Below are positions 1 to 12,766 of a DNA stretch of 64,000 nt, one piece after another; positions within the stretch are counted from its first letter, which is position 1, and every line of letters begins with the position of its first letter. The notes under the pieces were generated by a model that saw nothing but the letters and a program-made list of their open reading frames with translations, was not told the origin of the DNA and did no database searches. The position numbers were made by a program, and so were the translations under genes. Source of the DNA: Phascolomyces articulosus (lineage: Eukaryota > Mucoromycota > Mucoromycetes > Mucorales > Lichtheimiaceae); NCBI GenBank assembly GCA_025677815.1, contig JAIXMP010000003.1, forward strand, positions 744,001-808,000. Reading direction: 5' to 3'.

Positions 1-1372
1 TAATTTTCAATACCACGAGCATGTTCTTGTTGCTTTAATGTAATAAATCCAGTATCGATCAACAAACCGCCTAAAAAAGAATCCTATTAGACTTTCTTCT
101 ATCCTCTTTATTCTTCTCATCAAGACCATCCATTTTAAAGAAAAAAAGAACTTACCATTTCTGAATTCAGGTAAAGGAGTCAACAGTTCAGTCCCTTCAA
201 TGGTAGCACCCAACAAACGTTCCATAGGTTCAATGATGGAATAGACAAGCCATTGCGACATCCTGTGGAACGGAACATAATGTTCAGTGGATTGTGGATT
301 GTTGGAAAATTGGATAGAATTGGATGGGAACACATCACCAAGGTTAGGGATCCCGCCCTTACCATTAGCGCGGTCGGCCACACACAATTCACCCATTGTT
401 AGGACAACAGGCCAAAGGGTCTCCAAACGGATCAAAGCACCCTTCTTGGTCTTGATGGTGTCTTTATGTTCCAAGAGAAAGTCTAAATGTATTTTTGGGG
501 TTTTAGTTTTTTTTTTTGTGTTTGATGATAATGATTTCCTAACCTCACTACTCTATACACTACACACAATCCGATCATCTATAACAAAAAAAGGTCTTAC
601 CCATAAGGTTGCCAGGACGTGGGACAGGCCCAGTCTGCTGGAAGTAATCGGCACGCTCTTGTAATACTTGACCCAAATTCCGCAAGAGATCAAGACGGTC
701 TTCAAGTCCAATAAGAGCATTACGTTCTTGATCGACTTGGAATCCTTGTTGGAGAGTTTCCAGTGACAAGTTCATTAAAGCCTCAGCTAAAATATATTAT
801 ATTTTTTTTTAATTTTTTTTTCTTTTGACTTCCCCCCCTTTTATATATATATATCTCCCCTCTTTTTTTTTCAATAATAAAATAAACTTACAGTCAACTC
901 GATGAGGCTGATTCACATCACTCGAAAATGCGCCAGCTGTGAAAAGTTCCAGCACTGCGACAGCGACACCTTCGGCTCTCTTGTAGGTTCTTCCAGTAGC
1001 CTTTTCACGGAAAGACCAAACATGGTCAGCGTCTGTATCCAACAAGACACCCACGATAAACAAGTCCAGAACCCGTCTGGTCTGTTCTGTCGCGTCAAAG
1101 CCTAGGCTCGACCAGGAATTTAAAAGATGTTGAATACGAGGACGTCCGGTTTCAAAATGACGCCAAATACCATGGACAGGCATTGAAGAGGGATTATCAA
1201 AATCACGCTTAATCAGAGCCACCACAAATTGAACAACGTCTTGTAATTTCGACGGGTCAACGTCAAAATGGTGAAGACCGTTGCGTGCACCGGCGTCTTT
1301 TACACGAAAACAACGTTCTCGTACAGCTCGCAAACTTAACAAATATTCGTCGGCGACGGGTGTTGGCACCAT
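1..1372 (-). CDS. URC4: URC4/urg3 (DUF1688) uracil-catabolism protein, 3' part cut by window edge
   Basis: The family is needed for uracil use as nitrogen source in the yeast URC pathway; its biochemical activity is not established. Four exons are visible: 1372-892, 786-601, 482-156 and 70 to the edge. All are bounded by GTAAGT/GTAAGA-like donors and AG acceptors, and all junctions keep phase 1. About 354 residues are present. Family hallmarks are visible: ERCFRVKDAG and HHFDVDPSKL near the N-terminus, VALIKRDF and WRHFETG, then EGVAVAVLELFTAGAFSSD and HRVD across the first junction, and GGIPNLGDVF and FHRMSQWLVYSI later. The start is the first ATG, in front of VPTPVADEYLLSLRAV. The last exon reads GGLLIDTGFITL and runs off the window, so the C-terminus is missing. 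Recognition is from conserved blocks recalled for the family, not from a search. Confidence 0.85.
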
Positions 1373-2932
1373 GATGTATTTATTATGTGAAGAGGTGAAA
1401 AAGGAAGAAAATACAATTATTGTTGGTTTTTAAAGTTGTTGTTTTTTTGTTTTGACAAGAAGTTGATAGCTGTTTAAGTTGGTTTATATTAGATAATAAT
1501 AATAATTGAAATCAATCAAAATCAAAAATAAAAAAGGATTTTTATAAAAAAAATACACTTTTTTAAATTGTTATATAATATATATAAAATATAAACGAGA
1601 ACGAGGAACAAAAGGAAGAAGAGGATGAAAAGAAGAGGTATAAATAATTGATAATAATATAAAAAAGAAAAAGAAAAAAAAAAAGAGAAAAAGAAATGAA
1701 AAAAAGAGAAAAAAAAGTGAAGAGAAAGAGTAAAAGAGAGAGATTATTTGAAATGATGGGGCACTGGCCTCAATTAAATGAAACCAGAAAAAAAAAACTT
1801 CTTCCTATTATATGTTAGTAGGTGGTGGATTTGTTACTGTTGTTCTGAGTGATAAATTTATTAAGCAGTAAAGGGAGTTTTTTTTTGCAGATCATTGCTT
1901 AATTCGTCTTTGGTTTTGTCGATCTGTGCTCTAAATGGTTTTCTCTCTTATTCTACTATATATGATGATGATAGAATTATAATACAAATTGACTCTATAG
2001 TTATAAAACCCTCTTCTTCCTCCTTTTTAATAATATTTTATTACGATTTAGCAGGCTAATGGATGGATGATGATAATAATAAAAAAAAAGGGATTGAATT
2101 ATCTGTACCACATAAAACAAAAACACCTTCCTTCTTTAATTTGTTACCGAAACACCTTTTTTAATTCATGTGACGACTTTTTACCCTTTTGAATTACACA
2201 AAAAAAAAGGAACGGGCTATAATCCATGTCTTCACTCCTAAAAATGAGATACGTCTTTTGTAAAAATAAAAAAAAGGACATGATAATTCACTAATTATGG
2301 TCAAGATCATCATTCGTATATATATATATATATATATATATTCATCCCATTTATTATTTATTATATATAATAGTTACTTTATATCAATAGGATAGCTCAA
2401 TCGTACGATTTTTTCAAATTGTAAAATTGGATCAAGATAAAGGTAAACAAGAGTAGTCAGAAACATAAAAACACTTTTCAATGTAAATCTTTACCATTTA
2501 AATTCATATTGAATTTTTTTTCTATATAATAAAAGGAACATGGTACACCTATTTTTTTGTGTTCAATTGATAAACAATAAGGGAAAAAAAATGGGCCATG
2601 CTGAACACAGCATAAATCTTTTGTTACAGCCGATCTTTTATTTATTTGTAAATAAGGATGATAATTAGGAAGATTTACCTTTTATATACTTCTTTATAAT
2701 TGAGACAAGAAAGTAAGAAAGAAAGAAGAAGAAAAAGATGATACCTTGCTGTTGAGTGTGTATCTCTCTCTGTGTGTGTGTTTGTGTGTGTGCAACGTCA
2801 TCTCTGTTCTTGACCTCGTAAACATACTTGAGATTTATTCAAGAATTAAAAAAATTATATGGCGCAATTCTATGTAATAATTATTCACACGCTTCTCTCT
2901 CTCCACCTTTCTTTTTTCTAATAACAACAAAA
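1373..2932. other. Intergenic region between divergent URC4 and isochorismatase genes
   Basis: No ORF with coding character is seen. The segment is AT-rich with purine-rich tracts around 1600-1745 and a (TA) microsatellite at 2317-2340. It must hold the promoters of two divergently transcribed genes, but no specific site can be named. Confidence 0.6.
2317..2340. repeat. (TA)12 microsatellite
   Basis: Uninterrupted TA dinucleotides in the divergent intergenic region. Confidence 0.9.
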
Positions 2933-4103
2933 ATGGCTTCCTTGACAAAGATTGCAAAGATTGCTCCTCAATCATCTGCCTTATTCGTTTGTGATATTCA
3001 AGAACGTTTCAAGGGTGTTATTTGGCAATTCCCTTCGGTTATTACCGTTGCCAACAAAATGGTAAGAGACCTCCCCGTCTTCACATGACAGAATTCAACC
3101 CACACAAAAAAAGACATTTCACACAATTGACACGTTGAACATATTCACTAAACCAAACCCACGCTTCATTTTTTTTTAAAAAAAATACTATTATAATGAT
3201 TTAGATTAAAGTGAGCCGACACCTTGATATTCCTATTGTTGTTACTGAACAATATCCTAAAGGTATACATCATTATACATATATATTTTTCCTTTGAAAC
3301 CACATTGAAAATTATACTAATTTTTTCATTCGTGCGTGTGTGTGAAATTTTAGCATTCGGCCCCACAGTGCAGGAACTCGACGTTTCAGATGCCGCCATT
3401 AACATGAGTAAGACTAAATTCAGCATGTTCCTTCCTGAAGTTGAAAGTGTCCTCAAGAAGAACAACACTAAGTCCGTCATTCTTGTTGGTATTGAGGTAA
3501 AGTATCTGCATCTTTTATCATCATTTTTAAAAAGAAGATATTCTCTTTTTTGATCAAGATAATAAAAAAAAAGACACGCCAAAAAAATGGATTAGTTGTA
3601 ACTGCGAAAATGTTACTCAATTGTATATATCTCTCTTTTTATCCCTTTGATGTAATAGAGTCACGTATGTGTTCTTCAAACAGCATTGGATCTCCTTGAG
3701 AACAATTATGATGTTCATGTTCTTGCTGATGGTGTTTCTTCTCAAAACCATTCTGAAATTGGAATTGCTCTTCAAGTAAGTTTAACAATCATGAGATTCT
3801 ATAAATAATAAAAATAAAACGTGGGGGAGAGAAACATGGGTTGTGTATTATGTATCATGGAATGGAGGAATCCACGTTGTTTCTTCTCTTTTGGTTTAAC
3901 AAGCTTCTCTTGTTACTCTACAGCGTATGCGATCGGCAGGTGCAACCATCACTACCTCCGAATCCATCATGTTCCAACTTGTTCAAGATTCCAAGCATGA
4001 AAAGTTCAAGGGTATCAGTGCTTTAGTCAAAGAATACATGGAAGCTGGCAAGGTCAATCAAATCCTTCAAAAAATCGGTGGCAGCGCTTCCGCTAACTTG
4101 TAG
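2933..4103 (+). CDS. Isochorismatase-like hydrolase domain protein (ISOC1/2-like)
   Basis: A cysteine-hydrolase fold protein of 208 residues, a usual length for single-domain ISOC proteins. Five exons: 2933-3061, 3205-3262, 3354-3496, 3659-3775 and 3924-4103, summing to 627 nt in frame. The first Asp of the catalytic triad is probably in [11 protein letters not shown] (about residue 20). A basic residue sits in SKTKFSMF, and the nucleophile Cys is in [16 protein letters not shown], split by the third intron. The C-terminal helix bears the usual [10 protein letters not shown] and F..I..LVKE blocks. An upstream in-frame ATG at 2828 would add 35 unconserved residues; 2933, preceded by an AACAACAAAA leader, fits the family start better. 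Substrate unknown: ISOC proteins of this subgroup have no firm assigned reaction. No targeting signal is obvious. Confidence 0.88.
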
Positions 4104-7100
4104 ATGTTTATATAATTCATGAATGAAAAAAATACATGTATATCTTTCTTTCCATCCATCCTAATATATGGTACTTTGTTTTATAAATAAATGATATATC
4201 ATTGATGCGCATTTCTTTTGGTTATTATAACAACATATAGAAGTTGATGGAAATAAATTTTCCAATAATGTGATACAAGGGTGTCGTAGTAAAAACTACT
4301 TCGTGTTACAATTTCCCTTTTGAATTTTCTTCGTAAAATCTTACTGTTGCCATCGCACTTCAATTTTATTATGCCACCTCTTCATCATCCATCATCATAT
4401 TAATTATTCGAACAGGTATTCAATTGACAGTCATAAACACGTATCGCATCCTCCATCACTTCACGTATATATATTATCATTAATTTCATTGTAGAGTTTA
4501 TTATTATTACAAGGAATTAAAAAACACATAAATACCCCTCATCATTAAAACAATATAAACGACACCTTTTACGCTACTCTTTTTTTATCACCACTCTTCT
4601 GTTATCTCCATTTCTATTGACTTGGTGTCAATCCGCCATATTTATTACGACAAGGGACTCGTTTGTAAAAAGATACACTGTTTCATAGGTGTATATAATA
4701 TGCTTGTTTTTGGTTTTTTTTTACTAAACATCAACATTAGTGTCGATCATTTTATCTTAAAACGGAATAGGTAGAATATTCTATGGATCCATAAATTATA
4801 AACAGAGAAAACCCTGTGTAATAAGAATCTCTCCTTGGTCCTCTCCTTCATGAAGTCATATATCTTGCTTCAAACAATCAAAAACGGGTTTATCTATTTA
4901 TTAGGGTTCTTTTGTTTTTTGTTTCATATAATATATTATCAACTGATCAAATAAGCATTTGATTTTGTTCTACTAAATACTGGTATAGAGGAACACTGCT
5001 TCTTAACGTGGCTAGTGAAGGTAGTACATTGTATTCTATATAGATTTTAAACGTGGTAAAGATAAAACCCGAGGGCTCGGGGTTAGTCTCACTACTAATT
5101 CTTCTGCACACCTCTCTCTTCTATATCTTACTGAGATTTTTCTCTATCTTCTTATTTCCAACGAGCTAGTAAGTATTTAGTAGTTAGAGAATGATAGTAA
5201 TAGTGGCAAAAAAAATGCCATCATCCATCATGTGTCTTTATTCAAGTCTCCTTATTTTCATTATATATAAATATTCCTTAGTAAGATGACATGGAAGAGT
5301 GACTGGCAACATAACAATGCTCATCTACAATATTATATTACGTATATATTAACTTTAATTCCAATCCTATCTTATACATCATATAACAAACATTTCGGCC
5401 AAAATACGTAACTGACGAATACATTGTACAACGATATGAAGATTCGCTCGTTGTTTCCATTTATTGACGGTGTTTGCTCGGTATAAATATTTACTGGCAC
5501 CCATACAAACAAGGTGTTCCTAGGAGCAGGGCAACCATTATGGGATTAAGCTTTATTATATAGTAAGGAGTACCGCCTACACGTATATTTATAATTATTG
5601 TCTGCTACATATAGAGAAAGCTGACGTTCCTGGATTAATAAGATGTCATGATACCAATACAGATATTAAATGAACCCTTAAAAAAAGAAGCCACAGTATT
5701 GTTTAATTGTCGGATTGAAAAGCGCCGAATAATTGTTTATAGTAAATGATCAACAGTGCATCATTATTTTTAGTTCTTTTGTACGTACGGTACACATGCT
5801 CTTCTTTTGATTGAGAAAGAAAAAGAGAGAATGTGAGTGAGTGAGTCTAGATTTCAATTAGGGTTTACTTTAAGTCCATCATGAGTAAATGCTGATCTTC
5901 TCCTCATATAAGTAAATGAGTTAATAATGATGATAATCGATCAGCACTGCCTACCGCTGTTGTAATTTGATATTTTAAACAGCATTACTACGTACACTAA
6001 GATTATTATTTATTTATTTTTTGCGTAACTTTTTGGCGATAAGTGAAGTTTCTTAATAAGTCCTATTGCCAAGGAATTTAGAAACACATGGCACTACTAC
6101 TTCTTTTTTAAGGTAATATCTTCCATTTCTTTACTGTATATGTCGCTAGCACCTCTTTATTCTTCTATTCTATTCTTTTTTCTATTAAATTGTTAATGTT
6201 CTATATTCTTCTTTTTGTTTTTCAATAAACCAATAATAATAACCAGCTCTCCATATGTATCCCTTTATTTATTATTTCTTTAAAGAACATAGATAGAACT
6301 GCACTGTTGTTGTTATTGCTGTTGTAATGTTTAAAAGTATTAATAATCGCGGGAATAGTTTACGTTACGCTTGCTTTGTAATCATAATTCTGATATGGTT
6401 AGCCATCAAAAGAACAAATGGGAATATACGCGGGAACTTGCATAGCATCATGGTTAGAGACTTTAGGAATATAATAATAAACCCGGAAAATACTATTTAT
6501 TAGAAAACAAAGGTGTCTAACTCTCATCCGTCGGATCAACATTGATATTTTGGAATTTAGGTACACCATTGTACAATGGATATGTTGTGTAATCAATAGT
6601 AATACTAATCAAATCTGTTTTGTACTTTAAATCATTGCTGCAGGGTGTAATGATAGGTTGCAGCTTTACTCTATAATACATTAATTAAAAATGTCAACCG
6701 ATGTTGCAGATCCCGCGCGCCCGCGTTCAGATGGAACACAGTATATTTGTTCTTATGCTTATGTCGTGGTTCTTGTAGCACACACATAAACCATAATCGA
6801 ATAATTTTCATATCCGCCACAATTTTTAGACACTCGCGTCTTACATGCCAGGTTGTTAAATCCGCACTACTGCCACTGCTATCCTTCCGGATACCATATG
6901 AAAGAGGATCTTGTGATTCAAGTTTTTTTTACAGTATATCTTGTTTTTCATGAAAGACTTTGTTTATATATATTTGTCACTGTTTATAAAATACTAATAG
7001 GGCGGTATGAAATTTTAATTCGCGTACATTCTTTCGTTCTTTTAAACCCTGTCGTTTCATAATATCTGGTAATGATGGATTGCATCATTATGAAATCAAC

Positions 7101-7244
7101 AACAACAAATATATTATCGGAAAGATTCATATTTTCGAAAAAAGATAATTCCTTTTTTTTATCTCTCTTCAACGACTATCCAGTTCCTTTTTTTTTTTTT
7201 ACAAATATATATAGTCAAAACAAAAAAACACAGGTCTATAAAGT
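4104..7244. other. 3.1 kb AT-rich intergenic region
   Basis: No convincing gene on either strand; the ORFs are short, with no splice-compatible partners or family blocks. It contains one copy of a diverged dispersed repeat (4282-4665) and the upstream region of the sulfite oxidase gene. Confidence 0.6.
4282..4665 (+). repeat. Diverged dispersed non-coding repeat, copy A
   Basis: Three collinear blocks match the segment at 59851-60230 in the same orientation: TGTCGTAGTAAAA at 4282, a block with ACATAAATA, CTCATC and TTTTACGCTA at about 4524-4578, and CCGCCA followed by ATTACGAC at 4633. Distances between blocks differ by about 20 bp between copies. It could be an old solo LTR or MITE; no terminal repeat or coding capacity is seen. 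Confidence 0.45.
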
Positions 7245-9318
7245 ATGGCATTGGATTATAGTCATGATCCTACGAGGGATCATAAAAATTTGATTGTTCA
7301 TACAGATCATCCATATAATGCTGAACCCAATCCAAAGGATCTTGTTAGTCACTTTATCACTCCAGAGAAATATTTCTTTTGTCGTTCTCATGGAAGTATT
7401 CCTAGCTTGGATGAAGCAACGCATAAGATCACTATTGAGGGTATCAATATAGCAGCACCAAAAACATTCACTGTTGAGGAATTGAAGACGCGATTTGAGA
7501 AAAAGAGTATAGTCATGGCTATGCAGGTAATAGAGTACCATGTGTGATTCAAGGGAAAATTCCAATAAAAGTGTTTGATTCAGGAAGAAAGACTAAATCT
7601 ATATATATATATATATATATTATAATGATTTATTTATGTAAAAAGTGTGCTGTAAGTATATATTGGGGTGATTCTTGTTTTTAGCATATTGATCGATTAT
7701 TACCTTACCATAATGATTAATTAACCATACTCATTTTATAGGGAAATCGAAGAGATGGTCTTCATAAAGTGAAGCACACTGAAGGGGTTTGTATTAAATT
7801 GAGAAGTGAACAGGGGAAATCAGTGTAGTAAGAGTGACTTACGAATTGATGTATATGTAGGTAATTTGGGGTCCAGGCGCAGTTGCAAATGCCATGTATT
7901 CTGGCTGTCAACTTAAAGATGTGTTGGAAAGTATTGGGATCCACGCTTCCATGGGACATTCAGCAACACTTCATGTTGCGTTTCAGTCTGTTGAAAAGGT
8001 ATATTGGAAAGTTGATGTAGTATTTATGCAATGATACAAGTATCCTTTTTTTTTGTGATGGGTAACATTATACCTTTATAAGTGTGAAGAGGATGAATGT
8101 TATGGTTCTTCTATTCCTTTATCAAAAGCTGTGTAAGTAGATTGCAAAGTTTCTATATATGTTCCAAATTAAACTACTAATACACTCTAAATTTACTAGG
8201 GATGAGTTCGGTGATGTTCTTTTGGCTTATGAAGTAGGTTGCTAATGTATATTTATTACAAATTATGTAAAAGAAGAAATAGAGATATGTGTATGGGTGT
8301 GTGGGAACAAAAGAGAGAGAGAAATATAGAGTTCTTATGTATCTAATACATATTATATCATCAAGATGAACGGAAGCCCTTTAACACGAGATCATGGGTT
8401 TCCAATAAGAGTCGTTGTTCCAGGATATATTGGTGCTCGATCAGTTAAATTTCTCAAGTCCATCCGTATCCAAAATAAAGAATCAAGTGCCTATTATCAA
8501 CAACATGATTACAAGATATTGCCTGAAAATGTACCACTTAAAAGCGAAATGGATGGCATGATTTTGAGCATGTATTTACTCTTCTATTTTTATTAAAATA
8601 GGTTGCAAATAACAAGCAAGCAGAAGAGTATTGGTCCATCACACCCGCCATTGGTGAATACAATGTTCAGTCTTTTGTTTGTGATCCTCCTGAAGGTCTT
8701 GTGGATGCACCTGTTTTGGCCAATGCACAGCCTGTAAAGGTCCAAGGATATGCACTCTCAGGTAATGAAAATTAATATTATCAAGTTTATTTACAAATTA
8801 ATTCATGTTAAGCATAACATAATACATACTATCTTTTTGCAATAATAGGTGGTGGACGAAGCATTCAGCGTGTTGGTAATGTATTATATACATACTTATA
8901 TAGTATCTAATAATTCCAAATGCATTCTTTCCATTGGAATTAAATTGTTTTTCTCAATACTCTAAATTAGATGTTTCGGGTGATGACGGTAATTCATGGG
9001 TTCACGCAGAACTTCAATGCCAACCAGCTGATGAAAGGACTAGTTCATACACATGGAGCTGGACGCTATGGACCGCCTCTGTACATGTTAAGCCTGGTAT
9101 TCGTCTTGTGAGTCGTGCAGGTACGTACACTTATATTTTAATTGAAGCTGTCTAAGTATAAATATTACTTTTATGCAAACTCACAACTTGTTGAACAATA
9201 TGTAGTTGATAGTGCTGGAAACATTCAACAAGAATTCCCAGTATGGAATCTTCGTGGTGTATTAAATGGTGCATGGCGTACTGTCAAACCAGCGAGTGCA
9301 ATTGAAGAGCCACAATAA
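7245..9318 (+). CDS. Sulfite oxidase-type molybdopterin enzyme
   Basis: Oxidises sulfite to sulfate using molybdenum cofactor. Eleven exons (7245-7526, 7646-7651, 7742-7786, 7861-7998, 8083-8132, 8200-8233, 8366-8530, 8602-8761, 8849-8875, 8971-9120, 9206-9318) sum to 1170 nt, 389 residues. The N-terminus enters the Mo domain directly (DHPYNAEPNP, FFCRSHGSIP), so there is no cytochrome b5 heme domain, as in plant-type enzymes. The Mo-binding motif reads MAMQCAGNRR only when a 6-nt exon (TGTGCT) is included; that exon encodes the cofactor-ligating Cys and the following Ala. Later blocks are VIWGPGAVANA, YGSSIPLSKAV, GFPIRVVVPGYIGARSVKFL, then the dimerisation domain with GYALSGGGRSIQRV, SWTLWTASV and WNLRGVLNGAW. 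No peroxisomal SKL ending (ends EEPQ), so location is open. An assimilatory nitrate reductase is less likely because of the overall length. Confidence 0.93.
7646..7651 (+). other. 6-nt microexon of the sulfite oxidase gene
   Basis: TGTGCT is flanked by AG on the left and GTAAGT on the right. Skipping it leaves MAMQ joined to GNRR, removing the Cys-Ala pair of the invariant CAGNRR motif while staying in frame. Upstream intron 7527-7645, downstream intron 7652-7741. Confidence 0.85.
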
Positions 9319-9638
9319 TACGTTTCTTTTTTTGTTGATGATGATGGTGGATGATAATACAATTTTTTTTTTACTTTTACTTTCATTCACATGGAATCAC
9401 AACAAACAAATGACAGAAGTGACAGGAAGAGAGATAAAAAAAGGAAGAGGGGATAAACTGGAAAAAAAATACGTAAAAAGTAGAAACCAAAAAAAAATAT
9501 TTAAAGATGTGTGTATGTGTGTTAATGGATGCATTATACCGCGTTTAGAGAGATTGTGTGCGTGTAAAAGTGTGAGTGAGTGTGCGTGGTTTTTTTGTAT
9601 GGATAAAAAAAAATCAATTAAGTGGTGTACTTTTTTTT

Positions 9639-11392
9639 TTAGTTGGAAGTAGAAATGGTAACTTCAACTTGAGGTTGAGTCTTATCTTCAACGACCACAG
9701 CAGCAGCACCTCCTTGTAATGCACCGCCAGCAATAAGTTTTGCATTACCAATGACAGCCATGATTTCATTCAGACTTTCTTTCCAAGTATTCAATCTTGT
9801 GCTCAATTGTTGCCATTGTTCTTTACCAAATACTCGATAGATGCTTCTATGAACAATAACGGTCTTGTTCAATTGATCCAACTTGGCTTCGACCAAACCA
9901 GCTCGAATCACATCAATCACCCACATTTCCACTTCTTCTTCAGGAATTTCCAAGTTCTTTGCAATTTCGGAATAACTCAATTCACGAGACAAGTTCTCAC
10001 AACCAAGCGATGCCAAAGCAAGCAATCGAATCTTGATAATGTTGTTTTCTTCGTTTGTACGCTTCATCAAATCAGAATGTGATGCTGCAAAGGTCTTGTA
10101 GGTGGAGAGCGAACCGTTCAAGAAGACTTCTAAAAGTTCGAATTCGGCGGAACCCTTGGTCTTTTGGACAGCAGGATGTTGGTACAATTCTTCAAATGCA
10201 AACCAGTTTTCGATCGAAATGGCTTGCAATACTAATTCCTTAGCCAATGCTTCGACAGAGGCATCAAAGGATGCTTCTTCATAAGTGGCAAGTTTCTTTA
10301 AGGAAAAGTCAAAAGATAATTTTCTATTGTTGGTTCAAAAATAAAGGGATGAGTTTTCCTATGTTGAATTTACTCTCATTCTTTTTCATATCCTCATCCC
10401 CATTTTTTGATCCAATATACATACTCTTCGCCTGCTTGCTTCAACTTTTCACTCAAATGGCTATACAATTGTCGTTCGGTTTCCTTATCAATACCCCATT
10501 GCTTAATCCACTTATCAATATGTTCCAATTGGCTGTAAAGGGAATCTAATTCGTCGGCTTGAGCTGTGACGTCTACTAATCCCAAGAATGCATTATAACG
10601 AAGGGTCGAATCGGTAGGCAATGCATTATATAAGTTGAGCAAACTAGAATTAAAAAAACAACAATGCCATTAGAACCTGACCCTCTTTTTTGTATTCCGT
10701 CGTTCATTCCGTATATAAACATTTGTTCCACCGCTCCTCTTTCAAAATATATAAAAAGACACGTTACATCTTTTGCTTCAAGCTGGTCTTGGAACTTTCG
10801 GTTTGAGTCAAAGTGTCGATCAAAGTCTTGACAGTTGCGGTTTGATCCACAGCATTCAATGTAATAACAATCAACAAATTGAAAGCACCTTCGACCTCTA
10901 TAAGATCCATCGATAACAAAAACAACAATAGAGAGAGAGAGAAAAATCATCATTGAGTATCAAAGGTTTTGCATAAAACAGTAAAGACATGCCTATACAA
11001 AAAAGTATATAAAAATACCTCGATCATTTTCGGTCAAGAAAAAAGCACCGTCCTTTGCAAGTTGAATAAAAACATCGTTATTCTTTGCTGCCAAAAGTTT
11101 GGTGATCTCTTGTACGTAGGGAGCGTTTTCTTCTCCATCTTCACCTTTCAAATTGGAGATATAGGATGCAAGATCTTGGATCTATAGATAATATTGATTT
11201 TTTTGAGGGGAACAAGATTTTATTTTCCATGTGAGCATTGGGTATAGACACATCCTTGTTTTACCATATAAGGTGGTGCAAAAAAATGGGCGGCTTTGCT
11301 TTTTTTTTTGGGTCACTCTTTCCGATCCGAGCTCATGATTATTTTACCTGGGATTCAATCGATCCTTGTACGTAAATGTTCGTTAAAGCCAT
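9639..11392 (-). CDS. Eukaryotic translation initiation factor 3 subunit M (PCI domain)
   Basis: eIF3m is a non-core PCI subunit of the eIF3 complex that helps load the 40S ribosome with mRNA in the cytosol. Five exons (11392-11348, 11181-11019, 10897-10768, 10643-10421, 10295-9639) sum to 1218 nt, 405 residues, close to the family length. N-terminal and middle parts are helical repeats. The PCI winged helix is in the last exon: IIKIRLLALASLGCEN, then LSYSEIAKNLEIPEEEVEMW, VIDVIRAGLVEAKLDQ and YRVFGKEQWQQLSTRLNTW. The donor of exon 4 was set at GTATAT rather than the stronger-looking GTATGT four bases before it, because only the former keeps the phase. The C-terminal tail is Ala/Val-rich and variable. 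It converges on the sulfite oxidase gene: the stop codons are about 320 bp apart. Confidence 0.92.
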
Positions 11393-12766
11393 TATGAGAC
11401 AGAGAGAATAAAAAAAAGGACGATGGAGGATCGAAAATTAATAAAGTGGTTCAATGTCGAGAGTCCACGTTAATAAAGTATACTTTTTTCGACAGGCGGC
11501 AAACACGACAGCAAGAGGAACAAATGATTTTTACAAAAAATTTGATAGTCACAAGAATTGAATTGGCCATCCGCTGGTTTTCGGTTGGAGATTGGCATGT
11601 TATACTGCTACTTGTTCTTTTATCATTAATAATAGCAAAAACATGAGGATTATATAAAAAACGTAGATTATGCCTAAATAATGTTTATTATTTATTGTTG
11701 ATTGAACTTCTGGTATCTAATAATAATAGGTTAAACCGTAATACATACATATAATCCATTACTAGATCAGGTTTTAATAAGAAGTATTTATTTTTTTACT
11801 TCATAAAACTGATCAGCATGATAACAATTGAGTTGAAGGAATGGGTACTCATATGTTATATATATAAAGCACAAAAGATGGGTAAAAATACAAGGCACTA
11901 TGACTATATATTGATTCTTTTTTACGTTGTTGAAAACGACTGATAACTTTTTTTATACAACAATTTTAAGAAAAGCAATGATACTCTATTACTGGCATTC
12001 ATAAACAAGACTCATACTGAGCGATTACGTTATATACAATGAGATTATTTATTCAAGCAAATCAAACATTTCCTGCTGTAAAAAGATACTATTTTTTACA
12101 ACATTGGTTTCTTTCCTCCCCCTTCTCTCTCACACATATCTTTTATTTCATCTCTTTAAAAGAAACGCTACATGTTCAATCATGAGTTTAGCTGCCTAAT
12201 TTCAAAGACATCGAGGCAAGTATTCCTGTTAATAAACTTTACTCGATGATGACGGATGATGCGTACATCTTTGAGAAAAAAGATGCGGAATATAAAAAAT
12301 AACCCAAGGGGTCCAAGCACATCTTTTTTCATGCATTTTTTTTTATTTCAAAGGTTGTATGACTAATGGTGAGAAATGCAGAATTCATATATTCTCCTAA
12401 TTATTGGGTTGAAAACTCTCTATCGGTTAGCATTTCGTCAATGGTATTTGCTAATCATAGAAATCCCTTGGCTCTCTGATCATGGGATAAACAGATAAAA
12501 AATAAAAAATCGAGAAGACCAAACGTGCAACCAATCTTTCCCTTTCAACAAACTTTGAGGGAAACTACAAATTGCTATTGTATTTGAAAAGGTAAGAATT
12601 TATGATATCGCAAACGATGGAATCATCCCCCGTAGTACGCTATTCACATTATGCTCCCGTTTTATCTGTAGCATGATCCTAGATAAGTTCTTTTTTTAAA
12701 AAAAATATTATATCTATTGATGGGAATTAGTATAAACCAACAGCCTTTTTATTTAAAAAAAAATAG
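11393..12766. other. Intergenic region upstream of eIF3m
   Basis: Contains the eIF3m promoter on its left side. No coding signal was found on the right side; in particular no recognisable N-terminal RAE1 exons precede the pseudogene at 12767. Confidence 0.55.

Noticed and set aside
9639..10284. Several plus-strand ORFs opposite the eIF3m gene
   Set aside because: They are shadows of the well-supported minus-strand eIF3m exons and have no family blocks or splice logic.
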